A stretch of DNA of 64,000 nt, from assembly GCA_022394775.1 (NCBI GenBank), contig JAGFCB010000022.1:1-64000 (forward strand), read 5' to 3'. Both the position numbers and the translations under genes were made by a program. Shown one piece after another: positions 1 to 8,773 of the stretch. The stretch comes from Candidatus Poribacteria bacterium (GTDB lineage Bacteria; Poribacteria; WGA-4E; WGA-3G). Every line of letters begins with the position of its first letter. Position 1 is the stretch's first letter. The notes beneath the pieces were generated by a model that worked only from the letters and a program-made list of their open reading frames with translations, ran no database searches and was not told the origin of the DNA.

Positions 1-439
1 TCAAGGCACCCTCGCCCCTACTTAGAAGTGTTGGGGTTAAATGTCGGATATTCGTTTTCTCGATCGACTGAACCTGGGGGTGCGTTCGGAGTTTCCACGC
101 GAGTTGCCCGTAACCGACATCAAGGGCATAGACGAATTTTGCACCGTGCTGGAGGAGGCAGTCGGTGAACCCCCCTGTTGACGCGCCTACATCGAGTGCA
201 ACCCGACTTTTCACATCTATATCAAAGATAGATAACGCTTTTTCCAACTTGAACCCGCCGCGGCTGACATACCTTTGCTGTTCCTGGACAACAACTTCAG
301 CGTCGGCAGGGATACGTTGTCCCGGCTTAATCCTTGCGTCTCCGTTAACAGTAACAGCACCTGCGAGAATCAGTCGTTTTGCCTGTTCTCGGCTTCCTAC
401 TAAGCCGTGCGCTACAAGAAAAGTATCTATCCGTTGCAT
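1..439 (-). CDS. tlyA: TlyA-family rRNA methyltransferase, 3' end cut by window edge
   Basis: The minus strand encodes the first 146 residues of a TlyA-like protein, beginning at the ATG at 439 and running off the left edge. Residues 1-60 form an S4 RNA-binding domain (RIDTFLVAHGLVGSREQAKR). The SAM-binding motif of the FtsJ-like domain is at about 81-95 (ALDVGASTGGFTDCL). The family 2'-O-methylates rRNA cytidines and sometimes acts as a hemolysin-like protein. It lies 58 nt downstream of dxs; tlyA often follows dxs in bacteria. The last visible residues, SRGEGAL, are encoded by a family F repeat (GTAGGGGCGAGG), so the repeat appears to be translated in frame here. The visible part alone is diagnostic, but I cannot tell whether the gene remains open beyond the edge. 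Confidence 0.85.
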   Translation of the reverse strand, partial: MQRIDTFLVAHGLVGSREQAKRLILAGAVTVNGDARIKPGQRIPADAEVVVQEQQRYVSRGGFKLEKALSIFDIDVKSRVALDVGASTGGFTDCLLQHGAKFVYALDVGYGQLAWKLRTHPQVQSIEKTNIRHLTPTLLSRGEGAL

Positions 440-473
440 TTTTTCCGTCCGTAAGGGTTGGGTTTTTCAACCT

Positions 474-500
474 GTAGGGACGAGGCGCCCTCGCCCCTAC
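474..500. repeat. Family F palindrome supplying the dxs stop codon
   Basis: An imperfect palindrome, GTAGGGACGAGGCGCC followed by its complement, lies between dxs and tlyA. Read on the minus strand, its first TAG is the dxs stop codon. A second copy occupies about 6-21 inside the tlyA reading frame. Confidence 0.7.
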
Positions 501-2350
501 GATAGCATTTTCTGTGCAGTGCGGACAACAGCGTCGGCATCGCACTGGTGTAATGCATAAAGGTGTTGCACATCACCGTGCTCAATAAATTCGTCTGGCA
601 TTCCGAGATTTGTAATTTGGACATTCGTGATACGCGCTGCGGCGAGTGCCTCTAAGACAGCGCTCCCAAAACCGCCCATCACCACACCATCTTCAATCGT
701 AATTAGTTTTCCGATGCGTTCTGCGAGCGGCAGAATTGTTGAAGTATCTAACGGTTTTACAAATCTCGCGTTGACAACCGTAGCAGAAATTCCGTTATCG
801 GCTAATGTTTGCGCGGCTTCGAGTGCAGGATAAACTCTGTTGCCGAGAGCGATCACAAGCACATCTTCGCCCTCTTTGACGATTTCACTTTTTCCGATAG
901 GGAGTACTTGTGGTTCCGCTGCGATCTTTACGCCGATGCCTGTGCCTCGCGGATAGCGGAAGGCAATAGGTCCGTCTTCATAGGCAAGCGCGGTTTTCAC
1001 CATAGATTGTAGCTCATTCTCATCTTTCGGTGCCATCACGACTATATTTGGGATGGAGCGTAGGTATGCCAGATCAAAAACACCGTGATGGGTCGGACCG
1101 TCTGCCCCAACAAGTCCACCCCTATCCAATGCGAAGATGACAGGGAGGTTTTGGATACACACATCGTGTAACACTTGGTCATAACTCCGTTGCAGAAAAG
1201 TCGAGTAGATAGCAACAACAGGGCGCATCCCTTGTGTTGCGAGTCCGCCTGCGAAGGTAACAGCACACTGCTCTGCCAATCCGATGTCAAAACACCGACT
1301 CGGATATGCGTCGGCAAATTTATCAAGACCTGTGCCACCCGGCATCGCCGCCGTCACACCAACGACGCGTGCATCACGTTTCGCTAATTCGATGAGTGTA
1401 CGGCTGAAGACTTCCGTGTAGGAGGGCGTTGCTGGTTTCGGTTTGATGGTTTTACCGGTCTTTAGGTTGATGGGGCCGCTGACACTATAGAACCCTACTG
1501 GGTCTTCCACGGCTGGCGTATAACCGCGTCCCTTTTCGGTTACCACATGGAGCAGGATTGGACCTGTGAGGCTACGTATCCCCGTCAAGACCGGAAGGAG
1601 TGCCTCTAAATCATTCCCATCGAGGGGTCCGAAGTACCGGAACCCGAATTCCTCAAACAGGGTGCCAGGTTTCAAAGAAGCCTCAATTTTACGGGCTATC
1701 TGCTTGGCGTCCTCCGAGATCAAGTTCATCAATCCTTTCGCACCGGATCGGAAGAAGTTATATTGTGGTGAACTTGTGAGTTTATGAAAGTGTTTTGAGA
1801 ACGCGCCGACAGTCGCAGAGATAGACATGTTGTTATCATTGAGAATAACGACCATGTCGTTCCTGAAGTCGCCAGCGGCGTTCAAGGCTTCAAACGCCAT
1901 GCCACCTGTTAGCCCGCCATCCCCAATAACAGCGACGACTTTGTAGGTCTCGTTGATTAGATCTCGCGCGGTGGCGATGCCTAATGCAGCGGCGATGGAG
2001 GTGCTGGAATGCCCGGCACCAAAGACGTCATATTCACTTTCGGTTCTACTGAGGAACCCGCTGATGCCCCCGCTTTGTCTGAGGGTCGGGAACGCATCTC
2101 TTCTACCGGTAAGGAGTTTATGGGGGTATGCCTGATGCCCGATATCCCAAATGACTTTATCGCGCGGTGTATCAAATACGGTATGTAATGCTATCGCTAA
2201 TTCGACGGTTCCAAAATTCGGAGCGAAATGCCCTGGATGTTCAGAGAGGACTTTTAGTAGATAGGCGCGCATTTCTTCGGCAACGACTTTAAGTTCGTCG
2301 ATTTCAAGTTTTTTTAGATCTGCGGGGCTATTAATTTTTTCTAAGAACAT
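497..2350 (-). CDS. dxs: 1-deoxy-D-xylulose-5-phosphate synthase
   Basis: Condenses pyruvate and glyceraldehyde 3-phosphate, the first step of the MEP isoprenoid pathway, using thiamine diphosphate. At 617 aa it is normal length. The GDG...NDN cofactor motif is visible (VIGDGGLTGGMAFEALN near 141-157, ILNDNNMSIS near 169-178), with WDIGHQAYPHKLLTGR near 68-83, the transketolase-like DRGGLVGADGPTHHG segment and LAEQCAVTFAGGLA. The ATG at 2350 has AGGA 8 nt upstream. The next MEP enzyme, dxr, is at 30.5 kb. The order xseA-xseB-dxs-tlyA is a common bacterial cluster, although the prenyl synthase gene ispA that often sits between xseB and dxs is missing. The stop codon lies inside a family F repeat. 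Confidence 0.97.
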   Translation of the reverse strand: MFLEKINSPADLKKLEIDELKVVAEEMRAYLLKVLSEHPGHFAPNFGTVELAIALHTVFDTPRDKVIWDIGHQAYPHKLLTGRRDAFPTLRQSGGISGFLSRTESEYDVFGAGHSSTSIAAALGIATARDLINETYKVVAVIGDGGLTGGMAFEALNAAGDFRNDMVVILNDNNMSISATVGAFSKHFHKLTSSPQYNFFRSGAKGLMNLISEDAKQIARKIEASLKPGTLFEEFGFRYFGPLDGNDLEALLPVLTGIRSLTGPILLHVVTEKGRGYTPAVEDPVGFYSVSGPINLKTGKTIKPKPATPSYTEVFSRTLIELAKRDARVVGVTAAMPGGTGLDKFADAYPSRCFDIGLAEQCAVTFAGGLATQGMRPVVAIYSTFLQRSYDQVLHDVCIQNLPVIFALDRGGLVGADGPTHHGVFDLAYLRSIPNIVVMAPKDENELQSMVKTALAYEDGPIAFRYPRGTGIGVKIAAEPQVLPIGKSEIVKEGEDVLVIALGNRVYPALEAAQTLADNGISATVVNARFVKPLDTSTILPLAERIGKLITIEDGVVMGGFGSAVLEALAAARITNVQITNLGMPDEFIEHGDVQHLYALHQCDADAVVRTAQKMLS

Positions 2351-2379
2351 ATTTTAATTCCTGTTATTTAGAATAAAGC

Positions 2380-2500
2380 CTGTTATCTTTACAACGGCGG
2401 GGTTACACACCCCGCCTGCAGTGGGCTATAGAACGGCGGGTTTCAAACCCTGAAGAAATACGCAAGCAAAAACCCTGTAGTGGGGCTGCGTAAGTCCTAT
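2380..2500. repeat. Family A palindrome and right end of a family B element
   Basis: The dxs-xseB spacer (2351-2517) holds a GGCGGGGTTACACACCCCGCC palindrome around 2396-2416. A degenerate second copy follows. The spacer ends with TGCGTAAGTCCT (2487-2498), the right terminus of family B; no matching left terminus was found here. Confidence 0.65.
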
Positions 2501-2517
2501 TCCTCTTATTGTAAGAT

Positions 2518-2706
2518 TTAAGAGTTATCTGTTTCGAGGACGTTTTCTACCCGCTGTTCGGCTTTTTGAAGCATCTCCCTGCACGATGAGACTAAGCCAA
2601 CGCCTTCCTCAAAGAGTTTGAGAGAATCCTCAAGTGGTAGTTCGTTGCCTGCTTCCAATTTTTCAACGATCTGTGTGAGTTTTGCGAGTTTTTCTTCAAA
2701 GGTCAT
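2518..2706 (-). CDS. xseB: Exodeoxyribonuclease VII small subunit
   Basis: A 62-residue protein matching XseB in length and sequence (MTFEEKLAKLTQIVEKLEAG, then LPLEDSLKLFEEGVGLVSSC). Several XseB chains assemble with one XseA to form exonuclease VII, which degrades single-stranded DNA in repair. The ATG at 2706 is preceded by GGAGAT at about 7 nt. It follows xseA on the same strand 80 nt downstream; that gap contains a family C repeat. Residues 5-55 are predicted to be a helical hairpin, as in the family. Confidence 0.93.
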   Translation of the reverse strand: MTFEEKLAKLTQIVEKLEAGNELPLEDSLKLFEEGVGLVSSCREMLQKAEQRVENVLETDNS

Positions 2707-2786
2707 GTACTATCTCCATTAGCGGTTATCAATTGTGAGTTTCCGTCAGCAGTCAGAAACCATCCGTAATTAGGGGCAGCGGCTTC

Positions 2787-4022
2787 TTACTTTTGATGAT
2801 CTTCGTCCAGAAATTCTTCAACACAACAGGCGAAATGTCCGTGTGCTAATTGGACTTCAATCCTATCACCGAGGGATACCTGTTCAGAATCAGTTAATAC
2901 TTCACCATCTGTTTTTCGACTGATGCTATACCCGCGTTTCAATGTGGCTAATGGACTCAAGGCGTTGAGACGTTGTGCGAGTGCGTGCAGCCTGTTTTCA
3001 CTATCGGTGAGGCTACGTCTTGCAGCGTTACGACCTGCTGTGTCTAAAGTATCAACTGTTTGGTAGAGTTGGTAGATTTTGCTTTTGCGTTGTTCGGGTG
3101 CCAGTCGCGTCTCAAGTTCTTGGATCCGTGTTGCGAGGTCATTCAATTGGTGCTGAATTGTTGTGCGCAGCCGTGCATCAAAACCGTCTAATTGTGCGAA
3201 GAGTTCATCCTGATCTGGGACGATATGTCCTGCATGCGTGGGGGTTGACGCTCGGGAGTCCGCCACGAAATCCGCGATGGTGAAATCCGTTTCGTGTCCG
3301 ACTGCAGAGACGACAGGGATTCTGGAATTGAAAATCGCACGTGCGACGCGTTCTTCGTTAAATGCCCAGAGGTCTTCAATGGAGCCACCGCCGCGACCGA
3401 CGATGAGTACATCTATGTCCTCTCGCTGATTCATCGCTTGTATAGCGAAGGCTATCCCCTGTGCCGCACCGTCCCCTTGGACGAGCGTCGGATGCAGTAT
3501 CACCTTAGCTAACGGGTAGCGTTCACGGAGTTGTCGGAGGATGTCCTGTATTGCTGCGCCTGTCTCTGACGTGACAACGCCGATCTTCCGCGGATATCTT
3601 GGTAACTGCTTTTTGTAGATGTCATCAAACAATCCTTCGTCTGCAAGTCGTTGCTTCAATTCCTCAAACGCTCTCTGTAGTGCACCGATCCCGACCGGTT
3701 CGACGTTTCGGCCGACAATCTGATATTGTCCCCGTGCAGCATAGAGGCTCAGTTGTCCTTGTACAATGACCTCCTCACCGTCCTTCGGTAAAAATTTGAG
3801 GAGGGCGGCATTACTCCGAAAGATAGCGACTGAGATCTGATGATTATCTTCTTTAAGCGTGAAATAGATGTGTCCAGCACCAGACTTGCTGAAATTGGAT
3901 ACCTCTCCCTGTATCCAAACATTTTGGAAGTCCGGCTGCTGTTCTATCAATCTTTTTAGCAGATGTGTTATCTCACTAACGCTACGGATAACTTTTGTTG
4001 GTGTCGAAAATTCTAATTGCAT
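2787..4022 (-). CDS. xseA: Exodeoxyribonuclease VII large subunit
   Basis: Catalytic subunit of exonuclease VII, 411 aa. The N-terminal OB-fold (about 10-105) carries the family motif WIQGEVSNFSKSGAGHIYFTLKE. The central catalytic domain shows IGVVTSETGAAIQDILRQL, DVLIVGRGGGSIEDLWAFNE and IPVVSAVGHETDFTIADFVAD, all hallmark stretches. A coiled-coil region follows, and a C-terminal GYSI segment ends the core. Its start has no strong Shine-Dalgarno and lies 22 nt downstream of the phosphoesterase gene, so it is probably cotranscribed with it. xseB follows at once. Confidence 0.96.
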   Translation of the reverse strand: MQLEFSTPTKVIRSVSEITHLLKRLIEQQPDFQNVWIQGEVSNFSKSGAGHIYFTLKEDNHQISVAIFRSNAALLKFLPKDGEEVIVQGQLSLYAARGQYQIVGRNVEPVGIGALQRAFEELKQRLADEGLFDDIYKKQLPRYPRKIGVVTSETGAAIQDILRQLRERYPLAKVILHPTLVQGDGAAQGIAFAIQAMNQREDIDVLIVGRGGGSIEDLWAFNEERVARAIFNSRIPVVSAVGHETDFTIADFVADSRASTPTHAGHIVPDQDELFAQLDGFDARLRTTIQHQLNDLATRIQELETRLAPEQRKSKIYQLYQTVDTLDTAGRNAARRSLTDSENRLHALAQRLNALSPLATLKRGYSISRKTDGEVLTDSEQVSLGDRIEVQLAHGHFACCVEEFLDEDHQK

Positions 4023-4044
4023 AAAGGTTAGTCAGTTATCAGTT

Positions 4045-4821
4045 TTAATATTGGACTTGTAGTGGCACAATGCTCACCGCTAATCCTGTTTTATCATCGA
4101 GTTCTATCTCCGCGCCGCAGAGCTTGACATTGCCTTTAGCGACAACGAAACGCGTCGGCATCATTGTCAAAAACCGTTCGAGTACAAGATCCACCCGCGT
4201 GCCGATGACCGAATCGTAAGGTCCGGTCATACCGACATCCGTAATATAAGCCGTGCCTTGGGGTAGGACGCGCGCATCGGCGGTGGGAACGTGTGTGTGC
4301 GTACCGACGACGGCACCGACCCGACCATCGGCGTGCCATCCCATAGCGATTTTCTCGGATGTCGCTTCAGCGTGAAAGTCGAGGAGGATATAAGGGGTTT
4401 CGGCTTTGACTTCAGGTAAAATAGCATTAAGTGCATGGAATGGATTGGTGTACGGACTCATGAAAATTTGCCCGGCGAGATTGATGACACCGAGTTGTGC
4501 CTGCCCACTACTGGAGGGAACAATGGTTACACCGCTCCCGGTTACCTCGGTCGGATAATTCGCTGGACGTATGAGCTGCGGTGTCGTCTCTATAAAATTG
4601 AAAATCTCTTTGTTATCCCAGACGTGATTGCCGGTTGTAATTGCGGAGACACCTGATCCTAAGAGTTGATCAACAATTTCAAAGGTCAAACCTTTCCCGC
4701 CCGCTGCGTTTTCACCGTTAGCGACAATAAAATCGTATTCGTCTCGATGTGTTTCCAAAAATTTCGTTACTGCAGCTCTGCCCGGATTTCCGACTATATC
4801 GCCGATAAACAGTATTTTCAT
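4045..4821 (-). CDS. YmdB-type metallophosphoesterase (TIGR00282-like)
   Basis: 258 aa, similar to the YmdB/Dr1281 family of dinuclear-metal phosphodiesterases, some of which hydrolyse 2',3'-cyclic nucleotides and act in biofilm or RNA turnover. Visible metal-ligand motifs are MKILFIGDIVGNPGR at the N terminus, VANGENAAGGKG near 35-45, TTGNHVWDNKEIF near 62-74, DFHAEATSEKIAMGWHADGR and VGTHTHVPTADARVLP. The start ATG at 4821 sits exactly 11 nt after AAGGA, and that AAGGA belongs to a family H repeat. The gene leads the xseA-xseB-dxs-tlyA group. The physiological substrate cannot be read from the sequence. Confidence 0.9.
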   Translation of the reverse strand: MKILFIGDIVGNPGRAAVTKFLETHRDEYDFIVANGENAAGGKGLTFEIVDQLLGSGVSAITTGNHVWDNKEIFNFIETTPQLIRPANYPTEVTGSGVTIVPSSSGQAQLGVINLAGQIFMSPYTNPFHALNAILPEVKAETPYILLDFHAEATSEKIAMGWHADGRVGAVVGTHTHVPTADARVLPQGTAYITDVGMTGPYDSVIGTRVDLVLERFLTMMPTRFVVAKGNVKLCGAEIELDDKTGLAVSIVPLQVQY

Positions 4822-4850
4822 ATTTTTAATTTTCCTTGCGGTTCGATCAG
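4822..4850 (-). promoter_or_regulatory. Family H repeat carrying the ribosome-binding site
   Basis: On the minus strand the repeat reads CGAACCGCAAGGAAAATTAA just before the ATG. AAGGA ends 11 nt upstream of the start. The same arrangement and spacing occur upstream of the sigma-54 regulator and hisH. Confidence 0.6.
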
Positions 4851-4970
4851 GTGGGTTTCAAGTTTGATGTGCCTTTCCGTATATCTGAAGAAACCCTCAA
4901 GCAAAAACACTCCTCCATTTTGGGGCGTACTCGCCCATAAGCGATCTGCTTCATTACGGGCTACGCGCTC

Positions 4971-5138
4971 TTTATAGTAAAATCCGTAATTATCTTTATA
5001 ACAGCGGGGTTTCAAACCCCGCCAGCAGTGGCAGCAGGGTTACAAACCCTGAAGAAATACCCAAGCAAAACCCCGCGGTGGGATATAGGGAGATATCGTC
5101 TATCAACGTGTAAACATATCTTCAGGTTTTACTATAAA
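4971..5138. repeat. Family E MITE-like element (168 bp)
   Basis: Bounded by inverted ends TTTATAGTAAAA (4971-4982) and TTTTACTATAAA (5127-5138). The interior carries a family A palindrome and a related degenerate copy. The 4822-5226 spacer otherwise holds the family H repeat and a segment (about 4909-4962, CGTACTCGCCCATAAGCGAT) that recurs at 57.8 and 58.4 kb. No gene is visible in this spacer. Confidence 0.7.
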
Positions 5139-5226
5139 CAAACCCATAGCCTGCAACATCGGCGCAGGCGGATTTGAGGAACGCGCTTCAAAGTCCAAAC
5201 GCACGTTGTTACTCCGCAAGGTATAA

Positions 5227-5748
5227 TTAAAATTCTTCTAACTCTGCGAGTGTAAATACGGATGCAAACGAACACCCGAGTGCATTAATTTTTGCCGCAC
5301 CGCCCGCCTGCCGATCAATGGCTGCTACAACATGTTCAACTGTGTATCCTTCCGCTCGGATCTGTCCGATCGATGTACAGACCTGTCCTGCAGTTGTAAT
5401 CACATCTTCTATCACTACCAGTCTGCTACCCGCTTCGACACCACCCTCTATAAGGTTGCAAGTGCCATAAGTTTTCGCTTCCTTACGCACATAAAAACAG
5501 GGGATCCCTGTCTGTAGGGAGAGTGCCGTCGCAAGGGGGATACCACCGAGTTCCAAACCTGCCAACCCGTCACAATTAGACGGTAGCAGTTTCGCCATCT
5601 CCGCTGCAATCGCTGTCAGCAGCGCGGGGTTGCTTTCAAATCGGTATTTATCCCAATAGAAATTGCTGATATTTCCTGAACGGAGTTTGAATTCACCTGT
5701 GAGATATGAAACCTCACGCATCTGTTTTGCGAGTTCTGTTTTTGTCAT
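5227..5748 (-). CDS. pyrE: Orotate phosphoribosyltransferase
   Basis: 173 aa; adds phosphoribosyl from PRPP to orotate in pyrimidine synthesis. The PRPP-binding motif RLVVIEDVITTAGQVCTSIG (about 108-127) is the PyrE version of the type I PRTase loop. YVRKEAKTYGTCNLIEGG is the flexible catalytic loop; its lysines are typical. The N-terminal YLTGEFKLRSGNISNFYWDK fits the family. No other pyrimidine genes are adjacent. Family C repeats flank both sides. Confidence 0.95.
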   Translation of the reverse strand: MTKTELAKQMREVSYLTGEFKLRSGNISNFYWDKYRFESNPALLTAIAAEMAKLLPSNCDGLAGLELGGIPLATALSLQTGIPCFYVRKEAKTYGTCNLIEGGVEAGSRLVVIEDVITTAGQVCTSIGQIRAEGYTVEHVVAAIDRQAGGAAKINALGCSFASVFTLAELEEF

Positions 5749-5905
5749 TGTTTATAGTTTTCAGTTACCAGTTACCAGTACTCAGTCGTCAGTAAATCTC
5801 TTATAGGTAATCATAGTGGTTATAATTTAAAAGATAACTTCGTTTAATCAATTACCTCTTAACTGACAACTGAAAGGTTTTCGTAGAAAACCGGACTGAC
5901 AACTA
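5749..5905. repeat. Family C repeat spacer
   Basis: Contains CAGTTACCAGTTACCAG near 5761 and TTAACTGACAACTGAAAGG near 5858, in inverted orientation to each other. It can therefore fold into a long imperfect hairpin. No gene is seen. Confidence 0.6.
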
Positions 5906-6949
5906 TTAAAACACCTCAATATGTGCGGTATCGCTTGCTATGACTTCTCCAATAACAGCGGCTTCTGGACAATCTGCTGCACGGAGTTCGGCTACGGCTG
6001 CATCCGCGTTTTCGGCGGGTAGAGCGAACAGCAGTCCACCGGAGGTTTCTGCCTCCATCAAGATGTGATGCATCGCCTCGCTATCGGTATGGAACGTGAC
6101 TTTGTCCGCAAGGAAGGTCATATTGGCGAGATAGGCTTGCGTATAGGTATTCTGTGCGACGAGTGCGGGTGCATCTTCAAAGTAAGGTACAGCGCTGCTA
6201 TCAATTTTAAGACGAACATCGTTCCCTGCTGCCATCTCCGAGGCATGTCCTAATAACCCGTACCCTGTGACATCCGTACAGGCACTCGCGCCATATTTGA
6301 GCATCACGCCTGATGCCGATGCGTTGAGTCGGGTCATGGATTCAACGAGTTGGGGCAGCACTGCATCGCTAATCTTGTCAAACTTTAACCCTGTGGTGAG
6401 GATACCGATGCCGAGGTTTTTGCTTAAAATGAGGACATCCCCCGGGCGCGCGCCGTAGTTTTTGACGAATTTATCAGGATGCACGATACCGGTTACGGAG
6501 AGTCCATACATCAATTCTGGCGCATCTACTGTATGTCCACCGACAAGTGCAGCCCCTGCTTCAATAGCTTTTTCAGTACCGCCTCTGACAATATCGCCAA
6601 GGATTGATAAATCCAAATCCGCCTTGGGCCAGCAGGTGATATTCAACGCTGTTTTCGGGACACCGCCCATACTATAGACATCGCTCAGCGAATTCGTTGC
6701 TGCAATCGCGCCGAATGTATACGGGTCGTCTACGATAGGTGTGAAATAGTCCACGGTGTTGACGAGCGCGAGATCGTCTGAGATACGGTAGATGCCTGCG
6801 TCATCGGAGGTTTCCGTGCCGACAAGGAGGTTCGGATCCGTCGATTTCGGGATGTTATCTAAAATATGCGCGAGCTCACCCGGAGCGAGTTTTGATGCTC
6901 ACCCAGCGCATTTCACGGTTGCTGTTAAACGGATTTTTTTATGTGTCAT
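5906..6949 (-). CDS. selD: Selenide, water dikinase with UGA-encoded selenocysteine
   Basis: Makes selenophosphate from selenide and ATP, the selenium donor for selenocysteine tRNA. An uninterrupted reading frame begins only at 6754. Translating upstream in the same frame through one TGA (6901-6899) gives an ATG at 6949 and a complete N terminus: MTHKKIRLTATVKCAGUASK and then LAPGEL. The TGA is codon 17, matching catalytic Cys17 of E. coli SelD, and K20 also aligns. The full product is 347 aa, a normal SelD length. Later motifs include TETSDDAGIYRI, NSLSDVYSMGG, VGGHTVDAPELMYGL and CTDVTGYGLLGH. A short hairpin follows the TGA. The gene stands alone between repeats; selA and selB are not in the window. 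Selenocysteine-type SelD proteins are well known, so this is a confident recoding call from sequence alone. Confidence 0.93.
6876..6890 (-). promoter_or_regulatory. Candidate bacterial SECIS hairpin in selD
   Basis: Nine nucleotides after the UGA, the minus strand reads CTCGC-TCCGG-GTGAG: a 5-bp stem (one G-U pair) with a 5-nt loop. Bacterial SECIS hairpins lie just 3' of the UGA with a small apical loop, so position and size fit. The structure is short and was judged by eye. Confidence 0.45.
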
Positions 6950-7160
6950 AATAGAGTTGTCAGTTTTCGGTTGTCAGTTGTCAGTGAAATAGTCATCAAC
7001 AGATTAGCCATCAGTCATCTTACTGATAGCACTCTGGCACAAACTAACAGTTTATGCTACAAACGGCACTATAAACCCCCTAAAGAATCAGAATCAACGG
7101 TATGAATGCTTTATGGGCATTCACCGCCCCTTATCAGAGGACTTTAAAATGACCACGCGG
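6950..7160. repeat. Families C, G and D between selD and the isomerase gene
   Basis: Holds GTTTTCGGTTGTCAGTTGTC (C-like, about 6963-6982), CACAAACTAACAG (G, about 7037) and a family D unit at about 7076-7150 (AGAATCAACGGTATGAATGC, then CCCCTTATCAGAGGACTTTA). No open gene. Confidence 0.6.
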
Positions 7161-8060
7161 CTACTGCAGATCTTCTAAGACGGATTTTACGTACGCGACG
7201 CTCCTGCCGTCTTGATGGAATTGGTCGCCGTCCCGGATTCCCTCAATCGCCAAATAGCCGTCATAGCCTGCATCAAGCACCGCTGCGATTGCAAAACGAT
7301 AATCGATTTCACCATCAGGTAGTGGGACTTGAACGTAGATGGCTGTCTCTAAATCTGGGATGTGCACGCGATAGAGGCTTTTGCAATGCCAATAGTTGAC
7401 ATGCGGTGCAACCGCTGCGATAGCGGCATCGCACGTCTCCTCTGGGGTGTCATACGTCCAGTAGATATTCCCCAAATCCGGATTTATCCCGACATTGGGT
7501 GCCTCAATGAGTTCTAACAGTCGTAGCGTTGACGCGCTGTTGTCCGCGATTGAATTTTGATGGATTTCTATGGAGATCTCGACACCGAGATCCGCGGCAA
7601 TAGCCGCGACTTCAGTCACAGCACTCGCAGTCCGTACGTAGTCTTCATCATTCGCTTGACGACTGGATCCCTGCGAGACGTTTTCGCCACGATAGGTACC
7701 TTTTCCACCTGGATCGTCGGGCGGTGTGGTAACTGTGGAGTTAACAACACCCGCGCCCATCTTCGCAGCGAAGTGGACGGCATCAGTCATGCGTTGTTTG
7801 TTCGCTGCAGCGACTTCTGGGTCCCTCGCGGCACCACCACCGCCACGAATGGCGACACAGGGCATCCCTGCATCTTCAAGTTCTGCGCGGAATGTTGCGG
7901 CTTCAGCGTCTGAGAGATTCATTCCTGGGAGTTCGATTCCATCGAAGCCAATTTTTTTGGCATGTGCCAGAAATCGTTGTCTATCTGTTGCATCGGTGGG
8001 TAGCGCGCCACCGTTGTAAGGGTATGATGTACATCGTCTAAAAGCGTACGCAATCTTCAT
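7161..8060 (-). CDS. Sugar phosphate isomerase/epimerase-like TIM barrel protein
   Basis: 299 aa, AP-endonuclease-2/xylose-isomerase-like fold. Recognisable stretches are FDGIELPGMNLSDAEAATFR near 39-58, VEISIEIHQNSIADNSASTL (metal-ligand Glu/His region), VGINPDLGNIYWTYDTPEE and HVNYWHCKSLYRVHIPD, ending in AAVLDAGYDGYLAIEGIRDG. Glu, Asp, His and Glu ligands sit at the expected strand ends for a divalent-metal sugar isomerase or epimerase. The substrate is not evident. It overlaps the upstream HD-domain gene by 4 nt (ATGA), so the two are translationally coupled. Confidence 0.8.
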   Translation of the reverse strand: MKIAYAFRRCTSYPYNGGALPTDATDRQRFLAHAKKIGFDGIELPGMNLSDAEAATFRAELEDAGMPCVAIRGGGGAARDPEVAAANKQRMTDAVHFAAKMGAGVVNSTVTTPPDDPGGKGTYRGENVSQGSSRQANDEDYVRTASAVTEVAAIAADLGVEISIEIHQNSIADNSASTLRLLELIEAPNVGINPDLGNIYWTYDTPEETCDAAIAAVAPHVNYWHCKSLYRVHIPDLETAIYVQVPLPDGEIDYRFAIAAVLDAGYDGYLAIEGIRDGDQFHQDGRSVAYVKSVLEDLQ

Positions 8061-8773
8061 AGAGTCCTTCCTCCAAATAGATAGGCGATAGCCTGCTGAA
8101 ACTGTTCAAAGAGTTGGGCATTTACAACGTCTATCGCTGCAGACATCTGCCGAGCGTCATTACAATCGGGTGGTTCAGGTTGAGGTGCGGTGTCTTCGGC
8201 ATCGGATCGGGCATGTGCACCGTTATCATGCGTAGTTAGTTTAGCACGTTCTCCCGTTTTTTGTAAAGTGGCATTTCGGTCTGCAATCGCCCCGAGGACG
8301 CTGCGGTAATACCACGCTTGATCTTCGACGCCACCGTGAAACCGATCCCAGACAGCATCCCCGATGCGCTGGTATTCTGAAATGATAGTGCGTAGGTTGT
8401 GAAGTTTGTCGGCGCAGGTCACAGTACAGATTTCCGGGCTGGCGGTTCTCAATGCGTGAATCCGATCAGTTTTCCGGGCGCGCCACCGTAAGGCTTTGTC
8501 TTCTGAACAACCATCAACGATATTTGCGATAGTGTCCCCAAAACGTTCCTGAATAAATTCTAAGGTGAGATCGGTATCCTCGACAGTATCGTGCAAGATA
8601 CCCGCGATAATCACTGCCTCAGTGCATCCCGCTTCCATTAAGATGAGTCCGACAGCATAAGGGTGTGTGATGTAAGGCGTATCGGTGCCTTTCCGATATT
8701 GCCCTTGGTGGGCTTCGGCAGCGACTTCTATCGCTTCTTCGATCTGATTCTTCCCAGTCCCGTTCTGTGTCAT
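8057..8773 (-). CDS. HD-domain (p)ppGpp hydrolase-like protein
   Basis: 238 aa. The first 170 residues resemble the hydrolase domain of RelA/SpoT and small alarmone hydrolases: GQYRKGTDTPYITHPYAVGL (H37), AGILHDTVEDTDLT (H61-D62) and TCADKLHNLRTI (D122). These are the metal-binding residues of that HD family. There is no synthetase, TGS or ACT domain, so only hydrolysis of a nucleotide such as (p)ppGpp or NADPH would be expected. The C-terminal 60 residues are poorly conserved. The stop overlaps the start of the isomerase-like gene. Confidence 0.8.
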   Translation of the reverse strand: MTQNGTGKNQIEEAIEVAAEAHQGQYRKGTDTPYITHPYAVGLILMEAGCTEAVIIAGILHDTVEDTDLTLEFIQERFGDTIANIVDGCSEDKALRWRARKTDRIHALRTASPEICTVTCADKLHNLRTIISEYQRIGDAVWDRFHGGVEDQAWYYRSVLGAIADRNATLQKTGERAKLTTHDNGAHARSDAEDTAPQPEPPDCNDARQMSAAIDVVNAQLFEQFQQAIAYLFGGRTL

